DNA of 64,000 nt from Heliocidaris erythrogramma (Eukaryota > Echinodermata > Echinoidea > Camarodonta > Echinometridae). Location of the stretch: assembly GCA_025617745.1 (NCBI GenBank), contig CM046853.1, positions 30,259,822 through 30,323,821 of the forward strand, given 5' to 3'. Shown here in pieces: positions 38,736-50,180 of this stretch (position 1 is its first letter; each line of letters starts with the position of its first letter). Position numbers and translations under genes: made by a program. The notes below the pieces were generated by a model. The model did no database searches. It was given only the letters and a program-made list of their open reading frames with translations, and was not told the DNA's origin.

Positions 38736-40838
38736 TTTTCAATAATTTGATTTTGCCGTACGTCGTAAGATCTCGTTGGCTCCACCAACATATTAATCTT
38801 TTTATTTTACTTAATATCTCTTTGTAGTTTAAATCATCTTTTATTTTCGAATTACGTGAAAAATAAACTCCTAGGATTTTTATGTCTTGTACTCTATGTC
38901 CCAAAAAAGGTAAACCGGGCATATCAATCGCTTCCCCCAACCAGATAAAATTTGTCTTATCCATATTTATTTTTAATCCACTTAATTTCTCAAAGTCTTC
39001 GAAGACTTTCTTCACTCTATCAATTGACTTCATATCTTTAAGAAACAATGTTATATCATCGGCGTAAAGTACCTGCTTTGTTTTTCCAGTATCAAACCGA
39101 ATTCCTTCAATACAAGGGTCCTTTCGGATATAATGAGCAAGCAGCTCAATAGCTATTATAAATAAATAGGGGGACAAAGGGTCCCCTTGTCTTACCCCTC
39201 TTTTAACTTTAAAGTATCCAGTTGAGTGTCCCCCGTTCATCACGCAGCTACTAACATCATTATAAAGAATTTTAACCCAAGAGCACAATACATTACCGAA
39301 CCCAAAATATTCCAATGCTTTGAACAGTAGTCTATGTGAAATACAGTCAAATGCTTTTTCAAAATATAGCGATAAGAAAACCTACAGGTTGATACAATGA
39401 CTGAAAAAATACATCATCTATTAAACGCACTGCCTCTCCAATATTTCTCTCTTTAACATAGCCCACCTGATCGTAATGAATGATATCTCCTAAAACCTCT
39501 TTTACCCTTTTAGCCAACACTTTCCACAGAATCTTATAGTCAAGATCTAGAAGAGTTATTGGCCTATAGTTTTTCATATACAAAGGATTTTTTCCCTCTT
39601 TCTCAATAAGTGTAATGACTCCCTGTCTCTGTGAATTGGATAACACCTCAGTTTCGAAACTCTCATTAAATGCTTCCACTATATACTTCCCTAAGATTGG
39701 CCAAAATGTATAATAGAATTCAGATGTAAAGCCATCATTGCCTGGTGACTTATTCCATTTCATTTCCTTAACAGCTTGATAGCATTCTTCGAATGTTATA
39801 TGCCTTCACAAAATGCTTTATTTTCTTCGCTTAGTTTGGGCAGTTTGCTTAAAAACATATTATCAATTATCTTCTGTTATGTCCTTATCTTGACATTCAT
39901 ATAAATTCTTATAAAACTCCCCAATCATCTTTAAAATCTCTTTCCTATCACGTATCACCTCATTATTGCTATTATATATTTCCTTGATCACACTTTTTCT
40001 TTTATTTGACTTTAATAATTGTTCAAAAAAATTGAGAATTTCTTTCTCCTTCTTCAGACCATTCTGCCCTCGATCGTACCTTTAAGCCTTGACGAGAATA
40101 GTCAAAAAGCTTTTCCAGTTCATTTTTTTTTCAAGTCTAGTTCTTCCTGAATATTATTTTGCAAATTAAACGTCAATCGATATTCTAAGTCTTTAATTTC
40201 TTTTTCCAATATTTCAACTTTTGCTTTCCTAAGTTTTGCTTTTTCACGGGAAAACTTCATAGTTTCATTTTCATAAAATCCCAAAATTTGATTTTACTAT
40301 TTATTTGACCCAGCCACGTTTCCTCTATTTCAATAATCTTATTTTTTACCCCATCGACAAAATCCTTGTCATAACATAGACTACTATTGAACTTCCAATA
40401 TGATTTACCAAAAATGAAATTATCGACCAAATTTGTAACTTCTACTCTAACACCAGCGTGATCAGGTGTGATAGAGGGCAGAATTTCGGATTTCCTTACG
40501 GCTTTTTCTAATTTTGATGATATAAAAATATAATCTAATCTGCTCTGCACCAATGGCTGCTTCTGTCTAAAGGTAAATTCTCTTTTATTAGGATGATGCT
40601 TACGCCAAACATCGATTAAATCAAACTTATCAAGAAACTCTCCCAACAAGTCTCTATATTTGCTATTTGAAATATTACTCGCCCCCATATAATCTAAATT
40701 ATAATTCATAGTTATATTGAAATCTCCCCCAATTATAAGGGAATACTCTTGACTGAATACAGAAGATACCATCCTATTCAGATTAGACAGAAAATAAACT
40801 TGGGCCTTTTCTTCGCACAACTTGTCTAGCGCCATCTC
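38725..40838 (-). mobile_element. LINE fragment, L1/Tx1-type, endonuclease plus RT
   Basis: On the minus strand, part of an AP endonuclease (LIIGGDFNITM, SRLDYIFIS, TPDHAGV) is followed by RT motifs (WNKSPGNDGFTSEFY, NYRPITLLDLDYKILWKVLA, GVRQGDPLSPYLF, VLYADDITLFL). The frame shifts near 39370 and in 39770-40260. The N-terminal endonuclease part and everything after TYGKIKLLKMYVYS are missing, so both ends are truncated. It sits between the two halves of the duplicated block. Non-functional. Confidence 0.9.
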
Positions 40839-41100
40839 TTGTTTAAAACATTACAGTCACCGATAAATAACATTTTCTCCAATGGACTGTTTTAACGTCC
40901 AGCGGCCATTCAAATCGTCTGGCGCCATCTCTTGTTTGACACATTGCAGTTAGATAAGCGGAGCTTCCCACCCCATATCTTTGGTGAACTCGACTTTAAA
41001 AACAATGACAATAATGATTTTTTTTTTGCAGCCTGGTAGATGGAAAGACTTGCTCCTACTTCCTCACTAATTTTTAACATACAAGAACACACAGTTTGGC
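40815..41100. repeat. Right part of tandem-duplicated block, copy 1
   Basis: Two tandem copies of a segment of about 95 bp starting GCGCCATCTCTTGTTT..., then GGTGAACTCGACTTTAAAAA, matching 43979-44860. It is an empty site for the piggyBac-like MITE at 44163. Confidence 0.8.
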
Positions 41101-41633
41101 ATAATTCTGAGTCCCCATCCCCTTCCCCCTTTATAAAATATGGGGGAAAAGGAAGTAATTAAAAAAAAAACTTCATAAGCTTAAATGTTTGATATTCGGA
41201 CAAAGTTGATTACAGACATGATCATGCTTTTTCGAAGAGCTGCAATTTCTTGTTTTTCAATCCATTCTCTCTCTCTCTCTCTCTCTCTTCATTTTGTTTT
41301 GTATACATCATTACATTTGTCATAAAAATGATTTTTCTAAGTTGGTCGTGTTATTTCCATTGTTTGCTCATCACAATAAATAATGCCGACCTCTCTCTCT
41401 CTCTCTCTCTCGCTCTCTTTCTCTGTCCCTCTCCCTCATTCTCTCTGTCACACCCCCTCTCTCTCTCTCCCTCTTTCTCTTTTTTCTATAGCGCATTTCT
41501 TTTTTTATATATATATATACATTGTATAATAATTATGTAATTTTTTTAACGTTGTTTGTTTATGTCATTTTTTAAAACTTTGTTTGTTTATCATGTCCCA
41601 AACACGTTGGATAGATTATCATGATGATAATCC

Positions 41634-41836
41634 CAGGCCCGTAGCCAGAGGGGGGTCGGAGGTGTCGGACGACCCCCCCCCCCCCAACCCCCCGCTTCTT
41701 GGGCTGACGTCCGCTGAAAAAAAAACACACACACACCTTTAGTCGGACCCCCTAGCAAGGGGGTATTGATTATGACAAAAAGGTCCACTTTTGCCAAAAA
41801 CGACCCACCGCTTTAGAAACCCTGGCTACGGGCCTG
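41634..41836. mobile_element. MITE with CAGGCCCGTAGCCAG ends
   Basis: 203 bp with inverted ends CAGGCCCGTAGCCAG and CTGGCTACGGGCCTG. AATCC is present on both sides. Absent from the paralogous site near 38577. Contains poly-C and CACACACA. Confidence 0.8.
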
Positions 41837-41867
41837 AATCCTTAGACTGTTTTATTAGGCCTATAAA

Positions 41868-42627
41868 CAGTGGCGTATCTACGGGGGAGGCATAGGGGGC
41901 ACGTGCCCCGGACGGCACTTGAAGGGGCGCAAAAAGGGGGAGAAATACAAGAAATTTTATGGTCTTTGAAGGTTATTTGCGCCCCAGTCAAGGACAAATT
42001 GCGTAAGAAATGGTATTTTATATGGTGTGAAATGCGAAGATTTTCTAAAGCTCGGTCGCTTTGCTCCCTCGCATAATCATGTTCAAGATCCAGCTATTTC
42101 GCCCCTCAAATGGCATTTTTACAGTGTTAACCATCAATTGAGTCCAGTTGCTTTGCCCCCCCCCCCCCCTGCATAAGGCGGGAGCTTGTTAAATTTTGCG
42201 CCCCTAGATGGGATATAAGCACTTTCAAAGTATAGAACATTCGACAGAAATCATAAATGTGCCTTGCAATTGCCTTACTAAATTCCTCAAATATATTTCT
42301 TCAGGGTTTTCATTTATCCCCCCTAAAAAAAAAAAATAAACAAATAAATAAAACAAAATAAAAATTAGGAATGTTGATAATTTCAAAAAATAATATATTG
42401 CTTGGTCACTGTATTCCCTTGTATTTTTTTTTTTTTTTTGATAAAGGTAAAATACATTTAAAAAATCAATTTGAGGGGTGAAAAGGTAAAAAAAATCTGC
42501 CAACCCCTGCATCAAAACTCATTTTCACCATCATTTCTATATCAAAACGGTCATTAATCTCAGTTTAGGCATGGGGCGCAGATTTGATAGTTTGCCCCGG
42601 GCGCCAGAATACCTAGATACGCCACTG
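41868..42627. mobile_element. hAT-like non-autonomous element, CAGTGGCGTATCTA ends
   Basis: 760 bp, ends CAGTGGCGTATCTA and TAGATACGCCACTG, with perfect 8-bp flanking repeats CCTATAAA (41860-41867, 42628-42635). The paralogous empty site at about 38602 reads GCCTATAAAGCAATC once. No transposase. The same family is present at 47964-48735 in the opposite orientation. Confidence 0.93.
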
Positions 42628-42745
42628 CCTATAAAGCAATCAAATGGGCATTAACTGTTTCTTGTTACTGTAACACGAATCTTTGCTCGGGGTTCATCTC
42701 TTATCAAAACACAACGGGCGGGGCATAACGAATATCCGTAACCCC

Positions 42746-43978
42746 ATGTTAGGTGTTCTCAGAACGCAGGGCACACACGCGTAATTTGGGCCCCCATAGA
42801 AACACGTGTTAAATAGAAGCACATTAAAAATTCATATTTAAATAATCTCTCTACAACGAGAGAGTAGCAACTAAACTGTTGGTACTACAAAATCAGGTAC
42901 TTTATTTGTACCTGATTTACTCAGTGCAACAACAAATACTGTGATGGCTGAATTGAGGTTAATCACGAACTGCCACTAGACCAACAGGAGTTGGTCTAGA
43001 GGTAACGTCTACGAGCAGCTTTTTGTACTATTCGCCTGCAAACTGACTCTGATCAGACCCAGGTTCGAATCTCAGTCACGTCTTTCGGATGGTGACGTTA
43101 AAGGTCGGTCCCAGACGTAAATAATCATATTTGATTCATACACATTTGTCAAAACTCAATTTCTCAGACGTAAACACACTTTTCACTTTTATGACGGAAT
43201 AGTGGAAATTCACTGCAAATCTAATACTAGTAATTTCCTCTAAAATACAACAAGGCGTTCAAGCTTACTCATACGGTGAAATATGAAAGAATGTGACTTC
43301 CAAACACCATTTCTCTTGAATAAATTTACAGTCGACAAGCAGTCAATTTTATAAGAATATTTTTGATCGGCTGCTATCGCCTGTCCAAAATGCATCGCGA
43401 GCGGATGAATTACTCGTGTTTGCCCATCTATCCCTACCTTAACTGTAGCTTTTATCAGAGGTCTAGCGCTATCTCTTGTTAAAAACATTACATTTAGACG
43501 AAATAAAGAAACTTTCCCATATCATAGTGTATTCTTTATACATTATATATCCAAAATTCACTGGTATGCTTTTCTGCTTTATATCTGCTTTAAACTGAAT
43601 CAAATTCTCAATAAAGGGATTTTATGCCCTTTAAAACTTTAACTTTCTTGCAACACCCCCTTAGACTATCAAGCGTCTCTGCATTTATATCTACTTTTTA
43701 CTAAAGCAAACTGTCTCCGCAGCGCAGGCCTAATTCCCCTTCGTAATTATGGATCACGGAACCACCCCCCCCCCCCCCAACTTTGTTGAGTAGACACGTT
43801 TCATAAAATCTCTGAAAAGAGGTTCGAAAATTGTCATTAATGAGTGGAATCAATCCCCCCCCCCCCCCCCCCCACTTTAAAAAACGCTCTGCGGTCCTGG
43901 TAATTGCTTGCTACTGAACTGTATGGTACATCTGCATCTCACAACAAAGAGATTCGATCATACACCTTCCGCACAACT
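42746..43978. other. Middle of duplicated block, copy 2
   Basis: Holds a SINE (42985-43160), a partial GCGCTATCTCTTGTT repeat at about 43466-43495 and poly-C runs at 43766-43779 and 43856-43873. Occupies the place taken by the LINE in copy 1. No gene seen. Confidence 0.5.
42985..43160 (+). mobile_element. tRNA-derived SINE
   Basis: A-box-like TGGTCTAGAGGTAACGTCT and B box GGTTCGAATCTC, then tail TTTCGGATGGTGACGTTAAA ... AAATAATCATATTTGATTCA. The tail is shared with 1212-1372 and 54217-54395. Too diverged in the acceptor and anticodon arms to be a tRNA gene. Confidence 0.8.
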
Positions 43979-44860
43979 GGTCTAGCGCTATCTCTTGTTT
44001 AAAACATTACAGTTATAGATAAATGTCATTTCTCAATGGACTGTGCACGTCCAGTGGTCTTTCTGCGCGCAAATCGTCTGGCGCCATCTCTTGGTTGAAA
44101 CATTACAGTTAGACAAATGGAGCTTCCAGTCTCACCCATATCATAGGTGAACTCGACTTTAACCCTATATAGCCCGGGCTATTTTGAAACTGCATAGCCG
44201 GGGGGGGGGGCTAATTTGCCCCTCCCCCAGATCTCGTCCATTTATAGACCGATTGCGACCAAACTTGGCGTGTTTGTGTCTCATCATGTATTTTGCAAGA
44301 ATGCATAGTCAAATTTATGATATACATTGTTTTTCTTATTTAATTATGCAAATATGCAAATAAAAAATTCTCATGTTTTTCAGTTTTCCCCCCATTTATG
44401 GAAAAAATGCATTAAAATTTGGCATTTTTGTAGCTTGTCATATAATCTAAAAGATAGCTAAGTGAATTTGACTATGTGTATTGAAATTTCATATTCATAA
44501 TTAGATTAATTATGCAAATAAGCTAATTTAAAAATTATTGGAAACCGCCATTTTTTGTAACATTGGTCATGAATATGTGCTATATCTCCGCAACCGTAGC
44601 CCCGATTTTCACAAATAGGGTCTTAAAATGTGCGGGAGATGTGAAACAAAAAAGTCATAAAATTTCAGCACGAGATCTTTTCGCGTTAAAAAATTATCGC
44701 CAAAAATGTCGAGGGGGGCTAAATTAGCCCCCCCCCCCCCCCCTCCGGGCTATTGAGGGTTAAAAAGTATAGTAATGATTTTTTTTTTTTTTTTTTTTTT
44801 GGTTAGCCTGGTGGATGGAAACTCTTGCTCCTACTTCCTCACTAATTTTTAAAGTGAAAG
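43979..44860. repeat. Right part of tandem-duplicated block, copy 2
   Basis: Matches 40815-41100 (GCGCTATCTCTTGTTTAAAA, GGTGAACTCGACTTTAA, GCTCCTACTTCCTCACTAAT), interrupted by the piggyBac-like MITE. Confidence 0.85.
44163..44759. mobile_element. piggyBac-like MITE flanked by TTAA
   Basis: Ends CCCTATATAGCCCGG and CCGGGCTATTGAGGG with TTAA immediately outside on both sides (44159-44162, 44760-44763). The empty paralogous site near 40992 has a single TTAA. 597 bp, no coding part. Inner poly-G and poly-C runs are inverted partners. Confidence 0.9.
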
Positions 44861-45309
44861 TCCACCCCGGTATTAAGTTGATTTGAATAAAAGAAGAAAA
44901 ATGAGAGAAACAGATCCGAGTGAAAATTGGAGCAAACTCCGATAAAAAATAAGCGCCTTTCCCGTTTGCTCAGTACAGAAAATTTCATAAATTTTCATTT
45001 TCTTAGTTTTCGATTAAGGTATAGATTTGTTTCATTCGGATTTTGTGTTAACACATATGATCAATGATTATATCTAAGCTTCATGTATGATTGAATATTT
45101 TCTATAGAGAAAATTGAGATTTTTGGTCCAGGAGAAATGGGAGAGCTAGGAGCTCGCAAGATACTTCGTGGAGTTGCCAATTTGATTGATTACAACTTCA
45201 AAAAAAAAATCATAATTTTCTTATTTCTTACCGTAATGGGGAGGGGCTAACGCCTCTACCCCCGGTTCTTACATATTTGGCGGTCAATGAATATGATTTA
45301 CCCTATTAA

Positions 45310-45560
45310 ATTAATAAAGCATTGTCACTTCGCTGTGCATACACGTACATGGGCTGCGTTTAAAGTGATCTCCAGAGCTTCTCGTGATATTATGAACACA
45401 AAGACCTTTGTTCCCTTTGACCATGTGACCCCAAAAAATATAAATCAGATAATACTAGTCATTCCTCTAGATGAACCAAGTTTGAAGTTGATCCGTCAAA
45501 TGTTTCCCAAGTTATCCCGAGAACGCAAATACGGGACGGACGGACGGTACGGACTAACGA
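45310..45560. repeat. Dispersed repeat ending in GGACGGACGG
   Basis: GACCATGTGACCCC and GGGACGGACGGACGG resemble a common marine-invertebrate dispersed repeat recalled from experience. The open frame across it is not a recognised gene. The surroundings at 44861-45309 include one arm of another MITE beginning AAGTGAAAGTCCACCCC. Confidence 0.4.
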
Positions 45561-45647
45561 TCTGAAAACATAACGCCCCACTTATTTTCACCACTTATTT
45601 TTACCCACTTATCATTTTATCCACTATTTTACCCTTTTTTGTTGTCG

Positions 45648-45800
45648 GACTATCGGACCTTCTAACTATCGGACCCCTACTGAACGTTCGGACTATCGGA
45701 CCCTTTTGTCGTTCGATCTATAGAACCTTCGGACTATTGGACCCTCCTGCCGATTCGGTCTATAGAACCTTCTGTCTACTGGACCCTCGGCCCCCACTCA
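45648..45800. repeat. CTATCGGACCTT minisatellite, block 1
   Basis: About nine diverged units of 16-18 bp (GGACTATCGGACCTTCTAA, TCTATAGAACCTTCGGACTA). The array resumes at 46380-46475. The interval between holds poly-C, CCCCTATCTCA repeats, an AG run and poly-G. Confidence 0.85.
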
Positions 45801-46359
45801 GTATTATTTAGGGTACGCATATGCTTGTTCCCTCCCTTTGAAAGCACCCCCCCCCCCCCCTATCTCATGGCTGCCAAAATTTCTGAACCCCCCTATCGCG
45901 GGCTTTTCCTGCCTTGGAGACCCCCTAAATTCAGAACACGGCTCAATCTACCCCCTATCTCAGGTGAGCTCTCATTCCAACCCCATATCTCAGGACAGAC
46001 ACCAACCCCCCTCCCAAGTAAGCTGTCATTACAATACCTTGGAAGAGATGTTTTTTTTATGTTCAAAATGGTATCTCAGAACTCAATGCAGTCATAAGAA
46101 ACCAAACAAAAAAATTCAGGAATTTGATCCTGGGATTTGATCAATTTTTCAAGATATTACATAACCCCCCTTTTTTAATTTCTCAAGTGTCGAAGAGAGA
46201 GAGAGAGAGAGAAAGAAAAACACCCCCTTTTTAATGAAATCTCCGGGTGAAAGATAAAAAACACCCCCTTTTTTACAATTCACGGGCCGGATTGTGTCGC
46301 CAAAAAAATACCCCTTTACCGGAGATTTTGGGAACATGCATGCGGTCCCTTCGACCTCC

Positions 46360-46475
46360 GAGTGGGGGGGGGGGGGGGGGGGATTGGACCCTCTCGTACA
46401 TTCGGTCTATCGAACCTTCTATCTATTGGGTGTCGGTCTATTGGACCCGCTAACTATCGGACCTTCTAGCTATAG
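46360..46475. repeat. Poly-G plus CTATCGGACCTT minisatellite, block 2
   Basis: About 20 G, then five to six units in the same direction as block 1 (CGGTCTATCGAACCTTC, CTAACTATCGGACCTTC). Ends 0.3 kb upstream of the first FAS1 exon. Confidence 0.85.
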
Positions 46476-46787
46476 GGATGACCCCGGTGATACTACCTAT
46501 CGTTAATTTCTTATTGTTTTATTTATGTCATTGGTTAATTCCTACACAAACCCCATCATAATACAATCTGGTATCAAAGTCCAGACGAGTATGAACTTCC
46601 CTTGATTGTTTCCAGGCAAACTTTTGGACACTATACATGAATACGAGTTCTGTGACCAAACTTGCGTGTGTGGACAAGATTACCCCAAACTGTTGAATTC
46701 GATAATTTTGTTTTACAACAGTTCTCCATTTAGTTCTCTCTGCGGATAGTATTTTGTGGCCAACTTGTCATTCAGAGATAAGATAAG

Positions 46788-47096
46788 ATGAATATCTTGT
46801 CAGCGATTGTGTGGTTATTGTCGTGCATCGGCTTCGCTCCTCTTCCGCAACAAGATCAATCGATCTCAAACGGACTCGTCGTCGATCACCGAGGCGATTA
46901 CAACTCCGTAGATGGGAATATTCTGGACGTGATACGACAAGCAGGGGCGACCACGTTTCTTTCCTATGCTAATCGATGTCCGTGGGTCCTTAGGGAGCTC
47001 GGTGGTCAACCAGGCTACACCGTGTTTGCCCCAACAAACAAGGCATTCGAGAAGATACCGAGGATTATTTTCGATGCTATGAATTCAAGTGCCCAG
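46788..47096 (+). CDS. FAS1 protein 'A' exon 1: signal peptide and FAS1 start
   Basis: 103 codons from ATG. Hydrophobic leader MNILSAIVWLLSCIGFAPLP, then NILDVIRQAGATTFLSYANR and GYTVFAPTNKAFEKIP, the H1 and FAPTNxAF motifs of fasciclin domains (secreted or surface adhesion modules). Donor CAG|GTGAGA, phase 0. The second half of the domain is not found before the B gene. Either these are alternative 5' exons for the shared 3' exons at 52687 and 54825, or a truncated copy. Confidence 0.85.
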
Positions 47097-47287
47097 GTGA
47101 GAATATGCTTAATTGAATCAAGGGATACGATAGGCCGCGCTCCACAGGCGTAGCCAGAATTTTTCAATAGGGGGGGGGGGGGGCAGACGTGAAGGATCCA
47201 ACCGCATAGCAGGAGTTCATTTTAGGGGGCAGTTGTGGGGCACGCGAAGAGTGCAAAATTGACGATGAGGACGCAAAGCGTGCTTCC

Positions 47288-47960
47288 CAGGGGTGTGTGC
47301 AGGGAGGGGGAGTTTGACCCTCCCGCTCTTACGTTTCATACAGCAAATCTGAGAGAAATCGTAGCACTTTTTTAAGGCAGAAAGTTAGTCCGACGCCCTG
47401 GCTGCTTCTCAGTTATTTGGACGCAATACTGCACTGAATGTAACAGGGGTGGGTGCAGGGAGGGGGGAGTTCCCCTTCCCGCTCGAAGCGCGAAAGCTCT
47501 GACGTTTTTAGCAAATTTGAGAGAAAGATAATTCGTAGCAAACAATTTTTTTTAGGCGGAAAGTTAGTTCGACGCCCTGGCTGCTTTTCAGTTATTTTGG
47601 ACGCAATTATATACTGCACTGTATGTAACAATGGTGGGTGCAGGGAGGAGGAGTTTCTCCCTTCCCCGCGCGAAGCGCGAAAGCTCCGACGTTTTAGCAC
47701 CCTTCTTTTTAGGCGGAATGTTAGTTCGACGCCCTTGCTGCTTTTCAGTTATTTTGGACGCAAAACTGCACTGTATGGGTGGGTGAAGGGATGGGGAGTT
47801 TCCCCCTTCCCGCGAGAAGCGCGAAAGTTCTGACGTTTTAGCAAATTTGAGAGAAAGATAACGGCTTGTAGCAAACAATTTTGTAGGCGAAAAGTTATAG
47901 ATTGACACCCGGACCGCTTTTCAATTATTTGGACGCAAAATTTCACATGCGAGGGAGCGA
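47288..47960. repeat. Tandem array, about 150-190-bp units
   Basis: Four diverged units, each GGTGGGTGCAGGGAGG ... CGAAGCGCGAAAGCTC ... ACGTTTTAGCAAATTTGAGA ... CGACGCCCTGGCTGCTTTTC. A fifth partial unit lies at 49172-49290. Open frames in the units (SRSKRESSDVFSKF etc.) are repeats, not a host protein. Confidence 0.88.
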
Positions 47961-47963
47961 AGC

Positions 47964-48735
47964 CAGTGGCGTATCTAGGGATTATGGCGCCCGAGGCAAA
48001 CAATGAAGTTAGGAGCCCCCCCCCCCCCCCCCCCTCCGAATGCCCAAACTTATCTACGTTATTGTACAAGCTAGGGAGCAAAGCGACCGAGCGACAAATT
48101 TTTCAATTTTTAACACTAAAAAACGCATTTTCTTGTGCATCTTACCCAGGAAACTTGGCTTTTGACCACCGCAATTGAGCGGTAGAGAAGCTCGAATTTT
48201 ATACATTGATAAACGGTTTTCTATTCACTCACTTCTACAATCGGGAGCAGAACTAACAAAAACCCTTTATAGGCTTGAGAAAGAGTCGAGAAATTCAGCA
48301 ATGTGACCTGAAGTTGAGATTTCTTTCAAAAGTTGAACCTTTGCAAATGCTGGACTTTATCGATATTGGGAGCGCATGTATTTAGCAGGAGCCATATGAA
48401 ACTTACATAATAATAGCGAGCAAAGCAATTACATCTTTATTTTTCAAAACTTTTTGAACCCTTTAAGCTATATACTGAGGGAGCGAAATTACGAGATCCT
48501 GAAAGAAAATAATTATGTGAGGGAGCAAAGCGACCGAGGTTTGGAAAGTTTTTGCATTTCAAACCTTCAAAAACTATATTTCTACTGCATTTACCCTATA
48601 TGGATTTGGGGCGGTGATCCGTAAAGATTATGATTTTTATTAATTTCCCCCTATACAGTATTTCTTTCTCTCATTTGCGTTTTTTGCGCCCCATCCAAGT
48701 GCTGCACGTGCCCCTGCCCTCTAGATACACCACTG
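47964..48735. mobile_element. hAT-like element nested in 47143-49396
   Basis: Ends CAGTGGCGTATCTAGG and CTAGATACACCACTG. Interior segments (GGGGCACGTGC, GCGCAAAA) match the 41868-42627 element in reverse. The flanking octamers are only partly alike (AGCGAAGC/AGCAAGGA). Confidence 0.75.
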
Positions 48736-49404
48736 AGCAAGGAGCCCGAGCGGAGTGAGAGGGGGTATCCCCCTCCTACATCAGGAAAATTTTCACAAAT
48801 CTGTCGATAAATTTTGCATTTTAGAGCATCCCAAAATGGTTTTTAATGAAAAGAAGAAATGCACGGATCTGCTCCCATGGACGGAACCCCTTAACCCTTA
48901 ATTGATAATAACAATGCAAGCGAACGAATTTTCTTCGATATTTTCGCATTGAAATTATGGCATTTCTTATTTTCTTACTTCTAATCATTAAAGAATGTGA
49001 TGGTATTTCAAGATCAAACATCATGAGTTTGGATAATTATTAGTTTTATAAGTTAATGTATCATAATCCAAATATATTGGAGGGGGGTAATAATACAGGC
49101 CATCCCCCCACCTCAATTATTTTTTTGTTGATATATACCCCCATCCCCCCGGGATCGACACCCATGGTAACAGGGGTGGGTGCAGGGAGAGGAGAGTTAT
49201 TTCCCCCTTCCCACGCGAAGCGCGAAAACTTTGACGTTTTAGCAAATTTTGAGAGCCAGATAACGGCTTGTAGCCCCTTTTTAGGCCCTTTTCTCTCACT
49301 TCCCCCGCTTTTTCGCTCTCGCTATCTCTCTCTTTTTTTTTTTTTAGTGGCTGAATAGGGGGCATGGCCCCCCGATGCCCCCTGTCTACTCCAGTGCCGC
49401 GCTC

Positions 49405-50000
49405 CCTCCCTATGTTGAGAGGGGTGGGGGAATCATCTCGAGGGTAACAAGCACACATCCACTACCAATTACATTTGCAGTGCCACTATCTCTACTATAT
49501 ATTGAGCTCTATCTGTTACAGTTATAGTGCCAAGTGAGATTATAACACCACGAGACTTTTCAGGCTCCAAGACATTTTCCCCTCCCCTTATTGAAAATCT
49601 AGTTTTCTGTCCCTGAACATGTACCTACTGCAACATGATAAAATTATTCAGCATAATGAGAAAGTCTATTGGTAATAACCTGTATGTTGAGAGATGGTCC
49701 CAAAACGTTGCGTTTTGTTTTTGCTCGGCAAGCGGCAACCGCCCCCCCCCCCCCCTCTTCCCACGACGTGTAGGTCCAGTATAAAAAAAATCCCTTCCTT
49801 TAACTTTTTTTTTGTCATTTAATTCAATCCCTTCAAAAGTGAAATGATAATTTTTGTAGGGGATGCAATGCTTGCATGCATGCAAAAATGGCAAATCATA
49901 TTAAAAAGTGCCCTTCAAAATCGATCTTAAAGTGATGTATGCTTATTCAAACATTGACACGAACTGTTTGTCGCATAATTATTGTGCCTCTTCACAACAG
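49405..50000. other. Rest of the FAS1 A intron
   Basis: Poly-C of about 16 at 49739-49754. Otherwise unremarkable AT-rich intron up to the acceptor at 50000. Confidence 0.5.
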
Positions 50001-50180
50001 GTGACTGAATGGTACCTCCGCTATCACATAGTACTTGATGTGATCCCACGGTCTGGGATGAGGAACAACCGTCTGGTCCCGACAGCCTTCAAGCCTCCGC
50101 AGTCTATGAATGAACCCGTGCAGTTGATGAGATTCAATACATATAATGTCTGGCAAGATATGTTAGCAAATTATGAAAAG
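50001..50180 (+). CDS. FAS1 protein 'A' exon 2: YH motif segment
   Basis: 60 codons, VTEWYLRYHIVLDVIPRSGM ... FNTYNVWQDMLANYEK. YHIVLDV is the conserved YHV(V/A)xG block. Acceptor TCACAACAG, phase 0. The only good donor is AAG|GCAAGT, a GC-AG type intron, which ends the exon in phase 0 at nearly the same domain position as the end of B exon 1. Confidence 0.78.

Larger units (their letters stand above)
41180..42745. repeat. Left part of tandem-duplicated block, copy 2
   Basis: Counterpart of 38160-38735, enlarged by two insertions (41634-41836 and 41868-42627). CT microsatellites lie at 41266-41288, 41392-41425 and 41456-41475. Confidence 0.8.
47143..49396. mobile_element. hAT-like composite element with perfect 8-bp flanks
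   Basis: Ends CACAGGCGTAGCCAG and CTGTCTACTCCAGTG (12 of 15 inverted matches), flanked by CCGCGCTC on both sides (47135-47142 and 49397-49404). 2254 bp, no transposase. It carries the tandem array at 47288-47960 and a nested hAT-like element at 47964-48735. Fills the intron between the A exons. Confidence 0.8.

Noticed and set aside
42985-43090. Possible tRNA gene
   Set aside because: A and B boxes are present but no cloverleaf acceptor pairing is seen, and the tail is shared by dispersed copies, so called a SINE.
47413-48081. Open frames with repeated SRSKRESSDVFSKF-like peptides
   Set aside because: They follow the tandem array inside a hAT-like element on both strands, so a repeat artefact.
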